This document shows, in pieces, positions 16,298 through 25,514 of a stretch of DNA of 64,000 nt. The stretch comes from Rhodoligotrophos appendicifer (GTDB lineage: Bacteria > Pseudomonadota > Alphaproteobacteria > Rhizobiales > Im1). Under the pieces are notes generated by a model that saw nothing but the letters and a program-made list of their open reading frames with translations, was not told where the DNA came from and searched no databases. The position numbers were made by a program, and so were the translations under genes. How positions within the stretch are numbered: the first letter of the stretch is position 1; each line of letters opens with the position of its first letter. The DNA lies in assembly GCF_007474605.1 (NCBI RefSeq), contig NZ_VHKL01000001.1, forward strand, positions 798,382 to 862,381. The letters are read 5' to 3'.

Positions 16298-17131
16298 TCA
16301 GCCCTTGAGCGCACCCATGCTGATCCCCTCGATGAATCGGCGCTGGGCCATCAGAAATGCCAGGACCAGCGGTGCAGTGATGATGACGGTCGCCGCCATG
16401 AGCTCCCCGTAGCTGTCGCCGGCCTCTGCCGAGCGAAAGCCCAGGATGCCGAGCGGCGGCGTGTAGAGTGCTTGCGACCGGGTGACGATCAGCGGCCAGA
16501 ACAGGTCATTCCAATGGGCGACTACGGAGAAGATGCCGAACGCAGTCGCCGCCGGCGCCGTCAGAGGCAGGACCACCCGCAGGACGATGTCGATCTCGCT
16601 CAGGCCGTCGAGCCGTGCCGCATTGATGAGATCGTCCGGCACGGTCTTGAAGAACTGCCGGAACAGGAAAATTCCGAACACGGACGCGGTGAATGGGGCG
16701 ATCAAGGCCGTGTAGCTGTCCAGGATCTTGACGCCGGAGAACATGAGATAGATGGGAAGGGATGTGATCTGGATGGGGATCAACAACCCGAACAGGACAA
16801 GCCCGAACAGGGCTTCACGCCCCCGAAATCTGAGCTTGGCCAAGGCATAGGCGCAAGGGGCCGCAAAGAGGATCTGGAAGAACAGGATCGCAGCGCAGAC
16901 AAACAGCCCATTGGCGACGAAGAGCATCAGGGGCTGCATGTCTAGGGCGCGCGTGTAGTTTGCCAGACCCTCCAGGCTTGAGGGGAGCAGGTTCAGGCTG
17001 CCGGTGAAGATCTCGCTGGTCGGCTTGATGGAGAACGCCACCATCCAGACGAAGGGGAACAGAAAGGCCGCGGCACCGAGGCCCAGCACCCCCATGGCGA
17101 TGCGTGTCCAGATGGGGCGCATGCGCATCAT
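16298..17131 (-). CDS. ugpE: sn-glycerol-3-phosphate ABC importer, permease UgpE
   Basis: A 277-residue inner-membrane permease of the MalG/UgpE class: an N-terminal helix (MGVLGLGAAAFLFPFVWMV), a periplasmic loop, then core helices, the EAA-type loop near INAARLDGLSEIDIVLRVVL, and the C-terminus RRFIEGISMGALKG typical of UgpE. The start at 17131 overlaps the ugpA stop (ATGA), indicating coupled translation. A longer upstream frame is only shadow of ugpA. It pairs with UgpA to form the membrane channel. Confidence 0.9.
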   Translation of the reverse strand: MMRMRPIWTRIAMGVLGLGAAAFLFPFVWMVAFSIKPTSEIFTGSLNLLPSSLEGLANYTRALDMQPLMLFVANGLFVCAAILFFQILFAAPCAYALAKLRFRGREALFGLVLFGLLIPIQITSLPIYLMFSGVKILDSYTALIAPFTASVFGIFLFRQFFKTVPDDLINAARLDGLSEIDIVLRVVLPLTAPAATAFGIFSVVAHWNDLFWPLIVTRSQALYTPPLGILGFRSAEAGDSYGELMAATVIITAPLVLAFLMAQRRFIEGISMGALKG

Positions 17132-18060
17132 GAGTAATGCACCTTCTTCTCCATCATTCTGACCTGGAGCAGCGTCAGGCCGAGCAGAATCGCCAGGAAG
17201 ACGAGGCTGAGCGCCGAGGCATAGCCGATGCGGAAGAAAACGAAGCCTTCCTGGTAGATCGTGTAGAGCAAGACTTCCGAGGCGCGCCGGGGGCCGCCTT
17301 GGGTGAGGGTCGCAATCGTGTCGAACACGCGGAACGACCTCAGGAACGAGATGACGACGACGAAGACGAGTGTCGGGCCCAGAAGCGGGAGCGTGATGTA
17401 CCAGAACCGCTCCCATCCGCGGTCGGCGCCCTCCACTGCGCCCGCCTCGTAAAGATCCCGGGGGATTGCCTTGAGGCCGGCCATGAACAGGACCATGTTG
17501 AACCCTGCATTTTCCCAGATGCCGATGACGGCCAATGTGGGGAGCACCATCCGGGCATCACTGAGGAAGTTCTGTCGCGGCAGGCCCAGGAGCTGCAGGG
17601 CGGCGTTCACGGGTCCGAGGGTCGGATGGAGCACGAACTCCCAGACGACGGCCATGGCGACCGTGGTCGACACCACCGGCAGGAAGAACGACGAGCGGAA
17701 GAACGCCCGCCCGCTCGGCAAAGATTCGATCGTCACGGCGAGCCAAAGTCCGAGAGCGACGGAGGCGGGTGTCACCATCAGACCGTAGCTCAGGGTGTTG
17801 AGCGCAGAGATCCGGAACACCCGGTCGCCGAAGACCTCGGCAAAATTATCGAGGCCGGCGAACCCGAAACTCGCCTGACCCATTTGCCCGTCTGTGAAGG
17901 CCATGACCACCACGGCGAGCGTCGGGCCGACAACGAACAGCACGATGGCGATCAGGCTCGGTGTAGCGAGCAGCCAAGCGGCGCGATGCTCGGCCAATTG
18001 GGCGGGCCGGATGCGCCGCATCCGCGCGCTGGTGACATCCCGTGTTGCCGCCAAGCTCAT
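17128..18060 (-). CDS. ugpA: sn-glycerol-3-phosphate ABC importer, permease UgpA
   Basis: A 310-residue permease of the MalF/UgpA class with six predicted helices (first: AAWLLATPSLIAIVLFVVG) and the EAA loop EAGAVEGADRGWERFWYITL, which docks to the ATPase. It ends YASALSLVFLAILLGLTLLQ and a basic tail. It starts four bases beyond the stop of ugpC, continuing a tightly packed operon ugpB-ugpC-ugpA-ugpE-phosphodiesterase. Assignment to glycerol-3-phosphate rests on family resemblance and the neighbouring phosphodiesterases; related sugar importers look similar. Confidence 0.88.
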   Translation of the reverse strand: MSLAATRDVTSARMRRIRPAQLAEHRAAWLLATPSLIAIVLFVVGPTLAVVVMAFTDGQMGQASFGFAGLDNFAEVFGDRVFRISALNTLSYGLMVTPASVALGLWLAVTIESLPSGRAFFRSSFFLPVVSTTVAMAVVWEFVLHPTLGPVNAALQLLGLPRQNFLSDARMVLPTLAVIGIWENAGFNMVLFMAGLKAIPRDLYEAGAVEGADRGWERFWYITLPLLGPTLVFVVVISFLRSFRVFDTIATLTQGGPRRASEVLLYTIYQEGFVFFRIGYASALSLVFLAILLGLTLLQVRMMEKKVHYS

Positions 18061-18064
18061 GGCG

Positions 18065-19243
18065 TCACTCCGCCGCCTGGAAGGTGGACTCCCGGAAGCC
18101 CGCTTTGGAAGGCTTCACATCGGCAGCCAGACGCTTCCCATGGGCATCGAACAGATGCAGATGCTCGGCCATCGGCAGGAGACCGACCGTCATCCCTTCG
18201 CCCAAGCCGGCCAGCCTGCTCGGCTCCACCCGCGCAACGACCAGAGTGTCCGTGTCGGCGACGGTCACATAGGCAAAGACGTCCGAACCCAGGAACTCGA
18301 CCCGCCGGATCGTGCCTCGAATTGTCTCGGAGAGCTTATCGGCAACGATCTCGACATGCTCCGGGCGAATGCCGGCAAGCGTAACCATGCCGCCGTCGTC
18401 GACGCTGACGGGCTGCTGCCGGCCCGCGATGCGCAAAGTGCCCTGGGCATCGACTTCAGCCGGGAGAACATTGATGCGGGGCGAGCCGATGAAGGCTGCC
18501 ACCCGCAAGTCGGCGGGTCGGTGATAGATCTCCTCGGGCGTTCCGAGTTGCACGATCTCGCCATCCATCATGACCGCGATCTTGGACGCCATGGTCATGG
18601 CTTCGACCTGGTCATGTGTCACATAGAGGGTGGTAACGCCGACTCGTCTTTGCAGCTCCGCGATATCGTGGCGGGTTTGTGCCCTCAGCTTGGCGTCGAG
18701 ATTCGACAGCGGCTCATCGAGCAGGAAAAGCTTCGGCCGTCGGACCAAAGCCCTCGCAAGAGCCACGCGCTGTCGTTGACCTCCCGACAGCTGTCCCGGT
18801 TTGCGATCGATGAGGCCGCCAAGATCGACCATCTCGGCGGCGCTCGCTGCCGCCGCGACGATTGAACTGCGCTTTGCCCGAGCCGCCTTGCTGACCAGGG
18901 ACGCTCCCGGCATCCGCTCCATCCGCGTCAGCCCGCGCATGACCAAAGGCAGGGAGATGTTCTGTCCCACGGTCATGTGCGGGTAAAGCGCATAGGATTG
19001 AAACACCATGGCGACGTCTCGAGCCTTGGGCGCGAGGTGATCGATGGAGTGGTCGTTCAGCCGGATCTCGCCCTCGTCTTGAGGTTCGAGCCCCGCAATG
19101 GTCCTCAGGAGAGTCGACTTTCCGCAGCCTGAGGGGCCGACGATCGCCAGGAACTCCCCGTCCTCTACGGACAGGGAGACGTTGTGCAGGATACGCGTCG
19201 ACCCGAAGGACTTGCAGATCCCGCTCAGAGTGAGCGTGTTCAT
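18065..19243 (-). CDS. ugpC: sn-glycerol-3-phosphate ABC importer, ATPase UgpC
   Basis: A 392-residue ABC ATPase: Walker A GPSGCGKS (36-43), Q-loop FQSYALYPH, signature LSGGQRQR (from 152), Walker B LFLLDE (172-177), switch His in YVTHDQVEA, and a C-terminal TOBE/MalK-type regulatory domain. An extra ~30 residues (about 104-133, Ala/Lys/Arg-rich) sit between the Q-loop and the signature where most UgpC proteins are shorter. The ATG at 19243 follows GGAG; the longer upstream frame runs antisense-free into ugpB and is not used. It powers import through UgpA and UgpE. Confidence 0.9.
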   Translation of the reverse strand: MNTLTLSGICKSFGSTRILHNVSLSVEDGEFLAIVGPSGCGKSTLLRTIAGLEPQDEGEIRLNDHSIDHLAPKARDVAMVFQSYALYPHMTVGQNISLPLVMRGLTRMERMPGASLVSKAARAKRSSIVAAAASAAEMVDLGGLIDRKPGQLSGGQRQRVALARALVRRPKLFLLDEPLSNLDAKLRAQTRHDIAELQRRVGVTTLYVTHDQVEAMTMASKIAVMMDGEIVQLGTPEEIYHRPADLRVAAFIGSPRINVLPAEVDAQGTLRIAGRQQPVSVDDGGMVTLAGIRPEHVEIVADKLSETIRGTIRRVEFLGSDVFAYVTVADTDTLVVARVEPSRLAGLGEGMTVGLLPMAEHLHLFDAHGKRLAADVKPSKAGFRESTFQAAE

Positions 19244-19275
19244 CGGAGGCTCCAGGCTTGCGGGATTTTCGAGCT

Positions 19276-20568
19276 TTACTGTTCCAGGAGCTCGTTCACC
19301 TGCGAGACCATCTCGTCGAGGGCGGCCTGCGGGGACATGGACTTGTCGACCACGGCCTGCAGATACTCGCTCATGACTTCGTTGATCTTGACGCCGTTCT
19401 GACCGGGGAACTGATACCACTCGCGCAGCTGAGGCAACTGCTCGATGGCCGTCATGTGGCGCGGCTTGTCGTCGAAATAGCCCTTGAGGAGAGCGGGATC
19501 GTCGAGCGCCAGCGTATTGACCGGGGTGTATCCGACGGTCTTGATGATTGCGGTGGTGCCTTCGGGACCACTCGCATATTTGAGGAATTTCCAGGCCGCC
19601 TCTTTGACCTTCGGATCGCGGTCCGTGGCGGTCGTGATGATGCCGACGGCACCACCCGTCACCAGTCCGGCAGGCTTGCCGTCAGGCGTGGGATAGAGCG
19701 CAGTCTTGAACCCGAAACGGTCTCCGATGGCGGATTCGTAGGACTTCAGCCGAGAGACGGAGTCGAGGAACAGACCGATCTTGCCGGCGAAGAATTGCTG
19801 ACGCGCCGCCTGCTCGTTGATGACGGGCATGTGCCCCTCGTCAACCATGCGCTGATACAGTGTCAGCGCCATCAGGCCGTCCTTGCCGCCAAACGCGACC
19901 GTGCGGGTTCCGGGCTCCATGATTTCGCCACCGGCACCGTAGACCATGCCCTGAAACAACCAGGGACCGTTCAGGGTCGACCAGCTCTGATAGATGCCAC
20001 CCACATCATTGCCGAGGGCAGCAATCTTGGCGGCCAGCTCGAGCAGGCCGTTCCAATCCCTCGGAATGTTGTTGGGGTCGCCGCCCGCCTGCTTGACGAG
20101 GTCGGCGTTGAAATAGACGACGGGCATCGACAGAGCGATGGGCAGGGCGACCTGCTTGCCACCCACTTGCCCGATCCCTTGTAGGGAGGCACTCCAGCCT
20201 CCGGCTTCGAAGGTTGACTTGTCAGCTGCCATGAGAGGCGCCAGATCGATTGCCAGTCCTCGATCGGCAGCAACGCCGAAACTGTTGAGGCCGAGATAGG
20301 CGACGTCGGGCATCTCGCCTGTGATCGATTCACGCAGCAAGGCCTGGATGGTGGCGTCGTAATCCTTCTGCGGCCCGCGATAGCTGATGCTGATGCCAGG
20401 ATTCGCGGCCTCGAATTCGGACTTTATCTGCGCGAAGCCTGGGTCGAAGATTTGCGCCTGCGAATATTGGACGACGACCTGAACGCCGTTTGCACCGGCG
20501 ACGGATGAGATCGCCATGACGCCGCTGATCGCCATCACCGATGCCAGCGTCTGGAACATCTTGATCAT
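19276..20568 (-). CDS. ugpB: sn-glycerol-3-phosphate-binding protein UgpB
   Basis: A 430-residue periplasmic solute-binding protein of family 1. The signal peptide is MIKMFQTLASVMAISGVMA and continues to about residue 26. The fold shows VVVQYSQAQIFDPGFAQIKS, then LPIALSMPVVYFNADLVKQAG, and YGAGGEIMEPG. UgpB proteins bind sn-glycerol-3-phosphate and glycerophosphodiesters. It is the first gene of the operon. AGGGAGGTTTTC immediately precedes the ATG. A Pho-box-like site and a TCTAGA palindrome lie about 120-140 bases upstream. Confidence 0.88.
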   Translation of the reverse strand: MIKMFQTLASVMAISGVMAISSVAGANGVQVVVQYSQAQIFDPGFAQIKSEFEAANPGISISYRGPQKDYDATIQALLRESITGEMPDVAYLGLNSFGVAADRGLAIDLAPLMAADKSTFEAGGWSASLQGIGQVGGKQVALPIALSMPVVYFNADLVKQAGGDPNNIPRDWNGLLELAAKIAALGNDVGGIYQSWSTLNGPWLFQGMVYGAGGEIMEPGTRTVAFGGKDGLMALTLYQRMVDEGHMPVINEQAARQQFFAGKIGLFLDSVSRLKSYESAIGDRFGFKTALYPTPDGKPAGLVTGGAVGIITTATDRDPKVKEAAWKFLKYASGPEGTTAIIKTVGYTPVNTLALDDPALLKGYFDDKPRHMTAIEQLPQLREWYQFPGQNGVKINEVMSEYLQAVVDKSMSPQAALDEMVSQVNELLEQ

Positions 20569-20686
20569 GAAAACCTCCCTGAGAGCGCAAGCCTATGCGC
20601 AGGATCCCCCTCGGCTGGCCGCAGGAGGAACAGTCATGACCCCGCCCACCGCTGGATCATGTCTCGGAGAGTCCTAGAGGACTGGC

Positions 20687-20710
20687 GTGACAGGTTGGTT
20701 ACATCTAGAT
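20687..20710 (-). promoter_or_regulatory. Pho-box-like site and TCTAGA palindrome before ugpB
   Basis: Read on the minus strand, ATGTAAC-N4-CTGTCAC (20704 to 20687) matches the Pho-box pattern CTGTCAT-N4-CTGTCAT at 10 of 14 positions with exact spacing. Overlapping its upstream half is the palindrome ATCTAGAT (20703-20710), whose TCTAGA centre is typical of operators of GntR/UTRA regulators such as PhnF. Both lie between the regulator gene's 3' end and ugpB, so PhoB activation and local GntR control of the ugp operon are plausible but unproven. Confidence 0.45.
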
Positions 20711-20720
20711 CAATATATGA

Positions 20721-21446
20721 CTACGACGGAGTTGTATGGTCGATCAGCAGCTGGAATGCCCCACCCACAGATCGGCTGACGTCGTATTCGATCGGCGTTC
20801 CTTTGGCATCGACGTTCAGGGATTCCACCACCAGAACAGGCGCTCCACTCGGCAGCCGCAGCATTGCCGAATCTGCAACCGCGCAATGCTCGGCATGGAT
20901 GCGCGACCATGTCCTATGGAACTCATGAACGCCGAAAGCTGCGAGCGCCTGAGAGATGGAGCCCGTCTTCTCGAAGCAGAGGTCGAGCCCGGTGAATCGT
21001 GCCGCCGGAAAATGGCGGGATGAGATGGCAACGGGGACACCGTCGATTTCGCGCAGGTCGTTGATCACGAGGCATGGCGCGCCAACGTCGAGTGCGAGAT
21101 CCTCGGCCAGCTGCCTTGACGCCGCGATCGTCGAAGCATCCACCAGCCGTCCGCTCGACGTCATTCTCTGGCGTTCGATATTCGCGCTGAACCGAGTTCC
21201 GGGCCCGATGGGATAGTCAATCATCGGTCGGTGGACGAACATCCCGCGCCCCTGCTGGATTCGAATGCGGCCTCGCTCTTGGAGCGCCGCAAGCGCTTGG
21301 CGGACCGTGTGGCGATTGACGCCGAATCGAGTGGCGAGTTCGCTTTCCACAGGCAGCCGGCTCCCGGACGCAAACAGGCCGGCATCGATATCCCGCTCTA
21401 TTTCCTTCTCGATCTGGCGCCAAAGAACCACTCCCGCGCGTCTCAT
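20721..21446 (-). CDS. GntR/UTRA transcriptional regulator, PhnF-like
   Basis: A 241-residue regulator. The N-terminal winged HTH (residues ~12-75) contains LPVESELATRFGVNRHTVRQAL, the canonical GntR/HutC signature. The C-terminal UTRA ligand-binding domain runs from about residue 90 (FSANIERQRM ... PIEYDVSRSVGGAFQLLIDH). The length equals E. coli PhnF. The ATG at 21446 follows AGAGG and yields the standard N-terminus, so it is preferred over an upstream start. It is co-oriented with the ugp operon and probably responds to a phosphorylated ligand. Regulation of ugp is inferred from position. Confidence 0.85.
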   Translation of the reverse strand: MRRAGVVLWRQIEKEIERDIDAGLFASGSRLPVESELATRFGVNRHTVRQALAALQERGRIRIQQGRGMFVHRPMIDYPIGPGTRFSANIERQRMTSSGRLVDASTIAASRQLAEDLALDVGAPCLVINDLREIDGVPVAISSRHFPAARFTGLDLCFEKTGSISQALAAFGVHEFHRTWSRIHAEHCAVADSAMLRLPSGAPVLVVESLNVDAKGTPIEYDVSRSVGGAFQLLIDHTTPS

Positions 21447-21668
21447 GAACCTCTTGTTCCCACTGTGGCGCCAAGGCTTGGCTTGAAGTCCGTTCAGGCA
21501 GGCCTGCAAAGCCATGGACTGCAGGGGTGCCTTTTGAAAGCGCTCCGTCTCGATGGCATGACGATACAATTAATGCGGGGCCGTCTCGAAGAGCAAGCGC
21601 TGGCGACAGTCGAGGCACGATGGGCGGGGATGGTGCCCGTTGCTTCCCCTCCGCAGGAGCGGTCGATG

Positions 21669-23006
21669 CTACCCGAGACCGATGGGCTCCCGGTCCTTGG
21701 CGACGCGAGGGTCGATGCCGGCTCTCCTCAAAGTGCGATCGAGCAATTGCTCATAGATCGGCCGGCCACCGATCCATTGAGCCACGAGATCGGCTGTGAC
21801 GCAGGTGATGAGTAACGGCAGAGCAAGTGTATAGGAGCCTGTGAGCTCAAGCGTCAGGGCCACGCCGACGATGGGAGCTCGAACCGAGGACGTGAACAAA
21901 CCCCCCATGGCAGCAATCCCGAAGGCCATGGGCACGACACCCGCCTCGGGCATCGCGACGCTGACAAGTGTTCCGAAAGCGAGCCCGGAGCATACGGCGA
22001 GAGTGAGGATTGGAGCAAAGATGCCTCCGGGCACGCCGGTGGAGTAGCTGGTGACCATGGTGACATACCGAAGGAAGGCGAGCAGCAGCAGTGCCGTCAC
22101 GCCCAGGTTCTGGGCTCCCAGCTGCATGATGACGTTTTCGCCGCCCGTGACCGCCTGGGGCAGCAGGATGAATGCGGCGCCAGTCAACAGGCCGACCACG
22201 GCGGGGTAGGCATAGGGAACCCGCGCCTGGGCTTGGCTGCCGAACTCGACCAGCCTCATGATGCCAAAGTTCAGAAGGACGCCGATGACCGCCAGCACGC
22301 ATCCCAAGGGGACGAAATAGGGGAGGAGCCACAACGGGACCTCAGGCACCGTTATCGTGAGATCGGGTCCCACACCGCCGATTATCTCGGTGACGACGGT
22401 CGCCATGATCGAGGCAACGATGACCCCCATATAGGTTCGAAACGTGTAGGGAAACTGGCGGTGTGTCTCCTCGATGATGAACAGCACCGCAGCCAGCGGC
22501 GCATTGAAGGCGCATGCGAGTCCAGCGGCGGCACCGGCTGCCAGCAATCCGCGCCGATCGAGATCGGAAGTCTTCGAGAACTGCGACACGCCGGCTGCAA
22601 CGGAGGCTCCGGTATGAATGGTGGGACCTTCGCGTCCGAGAACCAGCCCGGAGGAAATCGCCGTTATGCCGGCAACGAACTTCACGGGAAGGACCCGCAG
22701 CCAGTGAACGGTGCGGAGCCCCTCCATGGCGCCTTCGATTTCCTGGACACCACTTCCTCCCGCTTCGGGAGCAAACCGTTGAACGAGAAAGACTGCGAGA
22801 ACCGTACAAGCCATGGTGATGAGGGCCGCCGCAACGACGAGCCACGGACCCTCGAGGACCCTGCCCAACCATTGTGGCCATTGGATCAGAAGATCGATCA
22901 AGAGGTGGAAGACCGAGCCGATCAGTCCGGCGCCAGCCCCGACGACAATGGCCAAGGCGACATAACGAGCGTCGTCCTTGCGAGAAATATCATTCTGATC
23001 CGCCAA
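21669..23006 (-). CDS. ClC-family chloride channel / H+-Cl- exchanger
   Basis: A 445-residue polytopic membrane protein. The selectivity-filter motifs are GSGVQ (84-88), GREGPT (124-129, with gating E126) and GVPGGIFAP, followed by the helix-N region. An internal proton-transfer Glu is present in FIIEETHRQF (E180, equivalent to E203 of E. coli ClcA). Both gating and proton glutamates are kept, which is the exchanger pattern. There are no CBS domains. It stands upstream of a long gap on one side and cydB on the other, with no clear operon link. Confidence 0.92.
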   Translation of the reverse strand: MADQNDISRKDDARYVALAIVVGAGAGLIGSVFHLLIDLLIQWPQWLGRVLEGPWLVVAAALITMACTVLAVFLVQRFAPEAGGSGVQEIEGAMEGLRTVHWLRVLPVKFVAGITAISSGLVLGREGPTIHTGASVAAGVSQFSKTSDLDRRGLLAAGAAAGLACAFNAPLAAVLFIIEETHRQFPYTFRTYMGVIVASIMATVVTEIIGGVGPDLTITVPEVPLWLLPYFVPLGCVLAVIGVLLNFGIMRLVEFGSQAQARVPYAYPAVVGLLTGAAFILLPQAVTGGENVIMQLGAQNLGVTALLLLAFLRYVTMVTSYSTGVPGGIFAPILTLAVCSGLAFGTLVSVAMPEAGVVPMAFGIAAMGGLFTSSVRAPIVGVALTLELTGSYTLALPLLITCVTADLVAQWIGGRPIYEQLLDRTLRRAGIDPRVAKDREPIGLG

Positions 23007-23084
23007 CAGTACTCCCCCGGCTAGGTCCGCCGCTGTTCCAGCGGGACCTTCGCGTCCCCCGATCCACTCCAGTCCCGCGCCTTC

Positions 23085-24104
23085 TCAGTGATAACCTTCT
23101 CCGGGCTTCAGCTTCCCCCGGAAGGTCCAGTAGATGAAACCGGTGTAAATCAGGATGATCGGAACCAGGGGAACGGCGCCGAGCAGGAGAAAGAGCTGGC
23201 TCTCCGGCACGGCAGAGGCGTCCCAGAGAGTGATCGTCGGCGGAACCAGATAGGGAAAGACTGAGATCGCCAGGCCGAGGAAACAGAGCAGAAAGAGCGC
23301 GACGGAAGAACTGAAGGTCTGCAGTCCCCTCGCATTGGCGATGCCCCGGGAAGCGAGCCAGGCGAACAGCGCCGTCAGCAGCGGCACGGGCCAGAGGTAA
23401 TAGATCTCAGGCTCCTTGAACCAGCGGTCGGTCAAACCGGGGAAGGCCAGAGGTGTCCAGATCGAGACCGCTACGATGAAGGCGACGAGCAGGATGAGCG
23501 CGATAGGTGCCCAACGCTGGGCCTTCGCCTCCAGAGGCCCCTCGACGCGCATCATCAGCCATCCGGACCCGAGCAGCGCATAGCCGGCGACGAGGCCGAG
23601 CCCGCAGAGGATCGCGAATGGATGCAACCAATCGAAGGGTCCGCCGGCGAACTGTCCATCGACCACCGTGATGCCGTGGATGACCGTCCCGAGCACCGTT
23701 CCCTGGCAAAATGCGGCGACCACCGAGCCACCGGCAAAGGCGACGTCCCACCAGTGATGATTGGGTTTGGAAACGAATCGAAACTCGAAGGCGACGCCCC
23801 GGAAAACCAGTCCGAGGAGCATGAAGATGATCGGCAGGTAGAGGGCCGGCATGATGACGGCAAAGGCTTTTGGAAAGGCGATCCAAAGTCCTCCACCACC
23901 CAGGACCAGCCAGGTTTCGTTCCCATCCCAGAAGGGGGCGACGGAATTCATCATCTGATCCCGCTCGCCCTCTTCGCGGGTCCAGGGAAACAGGATGCCG
24001 ATGCCGAGATCGAAGCCGTCGAGTACCACATAGAGGACGATGGCGGTCCCGATCAGGGCAGCCCAGATCAGGGGCAGATAATATTCGAACCAGAGGCTGT
24101 CCAT
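23085..24104 (-). CDS. cydB: Cytochrome bd-type ubiquinol oxidase subunit II
   Basis: A 339-residue membrane protein with the CydB pattern: LPLIWAALIGTAIVLYVVLD GFDLGIGILFPW at the N-terminus, NSVAPFWDGNETWLVLGGG (conserved W/N/E), and FIYWTFRGKLKPGEGYH at the end. Together with CydA it forms the bd-type terminal oxidase that reduces O2 to water with quinol. It starts six bases after cydA. No cydX-like peptide and no cydCD follow. Confidence 0.95.
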   Translation of the reverse strand: MDSLWFEYYLPLIWAALIGTAIVLYVVLDGFDLGIGILFPWTREEGERDQMMNSVAPFWDGNETWLVLGGGGLWIAFPKAFAVIMPALYLPIIFMLLGLVFRGVAFEFRFVSKPNHHWWDVAFAGGSVVAAFCQGTVLGTVIHGITVVDGQFAGGPFDWLHPFAILCGLGLVAGYALLGSGWLMMRVEGPLEAKAQRWAPIALILLVAFIVAVSIWTPLAFPGLTDRWFKEPEIYYLWPVPLLTALFAWLASRGIANARGLQTFSSSVALFLLCFLGLAISVFPYLVPPTITLWDASAVPESQLFLLLGAVPLVPIILIYTGFIYWTFRGKLKPGEGYH

Positions 24105-24110
24105 GATTCG

Positions 24111-25514
24111 TCACTCCCCCGCATGAATGGCTTTGCGGCCGGCATCGTGGGCAGCCGACAGCGGTCTGAGCGCCGAGGCGTCGTCGTCTTCATGAGCGGA
24201 AACGTCGGGCCCGATGTCGAGAAGGCGGTTGATGTAGTAGATCCCCGCTGAGAACACGACGCCATAGACCAGCACGAAGAGGATCAGCGTCGTCAGGACC
24301 GCACCGGCCGTGACGGGGGAAATGGCATCCACCGTGCGCAGGATGCCTGTGGCGACCCAGGGCTGCCGGCCGACCTCGGTGGTAAACCAGCCCGACAAAA
24401 CGGCAATGAACCCGATCGGCCAGGTTTGGGCCACGAAACGAAGATATTTCCCCGGAACGAAGAGTTTCCCCCTCCACCAGAGAAACGCACCGACGAGCAC
24501 CGTCAGCATCATGATGCCCCACATGCCGATCATCACGCGAAAGGCAAAGAAGGGGATCACCACGGGCGGCCGATCCTCTGGAGGAAAGGCCTTGAGCCCC
24601 TTGATGGTGCCATCGAGCGAGTGGGTCAGGATCAGGCTGCCGGCATAGGGGATGGCGATCTGGAAGTCGTTTCTCTCTTCCTTCTCGTTCGGCCATGCAA
24701 ACAGCACCCACGGGATCGGACCGGCCTCTTCGGCGGGCCAATGCCCCTCCATGGCCGCGACCTTCACCGGCTGATGTTCCAGCGTATTGAGCCCGCTCGC
24801 GTCTCCGAGAAAGGCCTGTACCGGAACCAGGATCAACAGCAGGCCGAGGCTCATATGGATCATGATCCTGGCCTTTTCGACCGCCTTGCCGGCGAGCAGC
24901 CACCGTGCTCCGACCGCGAAAATCACGAAGGCGGTCGTAATATACGCCGCCACCACCATGTGCCCGAGCCGGGTCGGGAACGTGGGATTGAAGATGATTT
25001 TCATCCAGTCCACGGGAACGGCGATCCCGTCTCTGATCTCGTGTCCGGCAGGAAACTGCATCCAGCTGTTGGCGGACAAGATCCAGAACGCCGACATGGT
25101 CGTGCCGACGGCGACGGCGACGCAGGCGACGAAGTGGAGCCACGGCGGCACTTTGTTCCAGCCGAACAGCATGAGGCCGAGGAACGTCGCCTCGAGGAAG
25201 AAGGCCGTAAGGACTTCGTAGCCGATCAAGGGGCCGATGACATTGCCCACAACTTCGGAAAAGCGGCTCCAATTGGTGCCGAATTGATAGGAGAGAACGA
25301 TCCCCGAGACGACCCCCATGGCGAACGATACGGCGAAAACCTTCGTCCAGAAGCGAGCGAGCTGGTGGTAGTGATCCCGCGAAGTCGCCAGCCACATGCC
25401 CTCGAGAGTGGCGATCCAGGCGGCGAGGCCGATGGTGAATGAGGGAAAGATGATGTGGAAAGTGATCGTGAACGCAAACTGGATTCTCGCCAGGATTACG
25501 GGATCCAAGTCCAT
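24111..25514 (-). CDS. cydA: Cytochrome bd-type (CIO-like) ubiquinol oxidase subunit I
   Basis: A 467-residue CydA. The N-terminus MDLDPVILARIQFAFTITFH carries the heme b595 ligand H20. The GRQPWVATGILRT motif lies after the Q-loop. The Q-loop is short, as in cyanide-insensitive oxidases (CioA), which gives 467 residues in place of ~520. The ATG at 25514 has GGAGGA nine bases upstream. It is the first gene of cydAB, divergent from the EamA transporter across a 430-bp gap. The enzyme supports respiration at low oxygen or under inhibition of heme-copper oxidases. Confidence 0.94.
   Translation of the reverse strand: MDLDPVILARIQFAFTITFHIIFPSFTIGLAAWIATLEGMWLATSRDHYHQLARFWTKVFAVSFAMGVVSGIVLSYQFGTNWSRFSEVVGNVIGPLIGYEVLTAFFLEATFLGLMLFGWNKVPPWLHFVACVAVAVGTTMSAFWILSANSWMQFPAGHEIRDGIAVPVDWMKIIFNPTFPTRLGHMVVAAYITTAFVIFAVGARWLLAGKAVEKARIMIHMSLGLLLILVPVQAFLGDASGLNTLEHQPVKVAAMEGHWPAEEAGPIPWVLFAWPNEKEERNDFQIAIPYAGSLILTHSLDGTIKGLKAFPPEDRPPVVIPFFAFRVMIGMWGIMMLTVLVGAFLWWRGKLFVPGKYLRFVAQTWPIGFIAVLSGWFTTEVGRQPWVATGILRTVDAISPVTAGAVLTTLILFVLVYGVVFSAGIYYINRLLDIGPDVSAHEDDDASALRPLSAAHDAGRKAIHAGE

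Noticed and set aside
17132..17416. Extended N-terminus of ugpE
   Set aside because: It is an out-of-frame reading of ugpA; the ATGA overlap at 17131 gives the real start.
21231..21815. 194-residue plus-strand frame over the GntR/ClC junction
   Set aside because: It runs antisense to the HTH-coding part of the GntR gene and to the ClC 3' end, without a ribosome site or domain.
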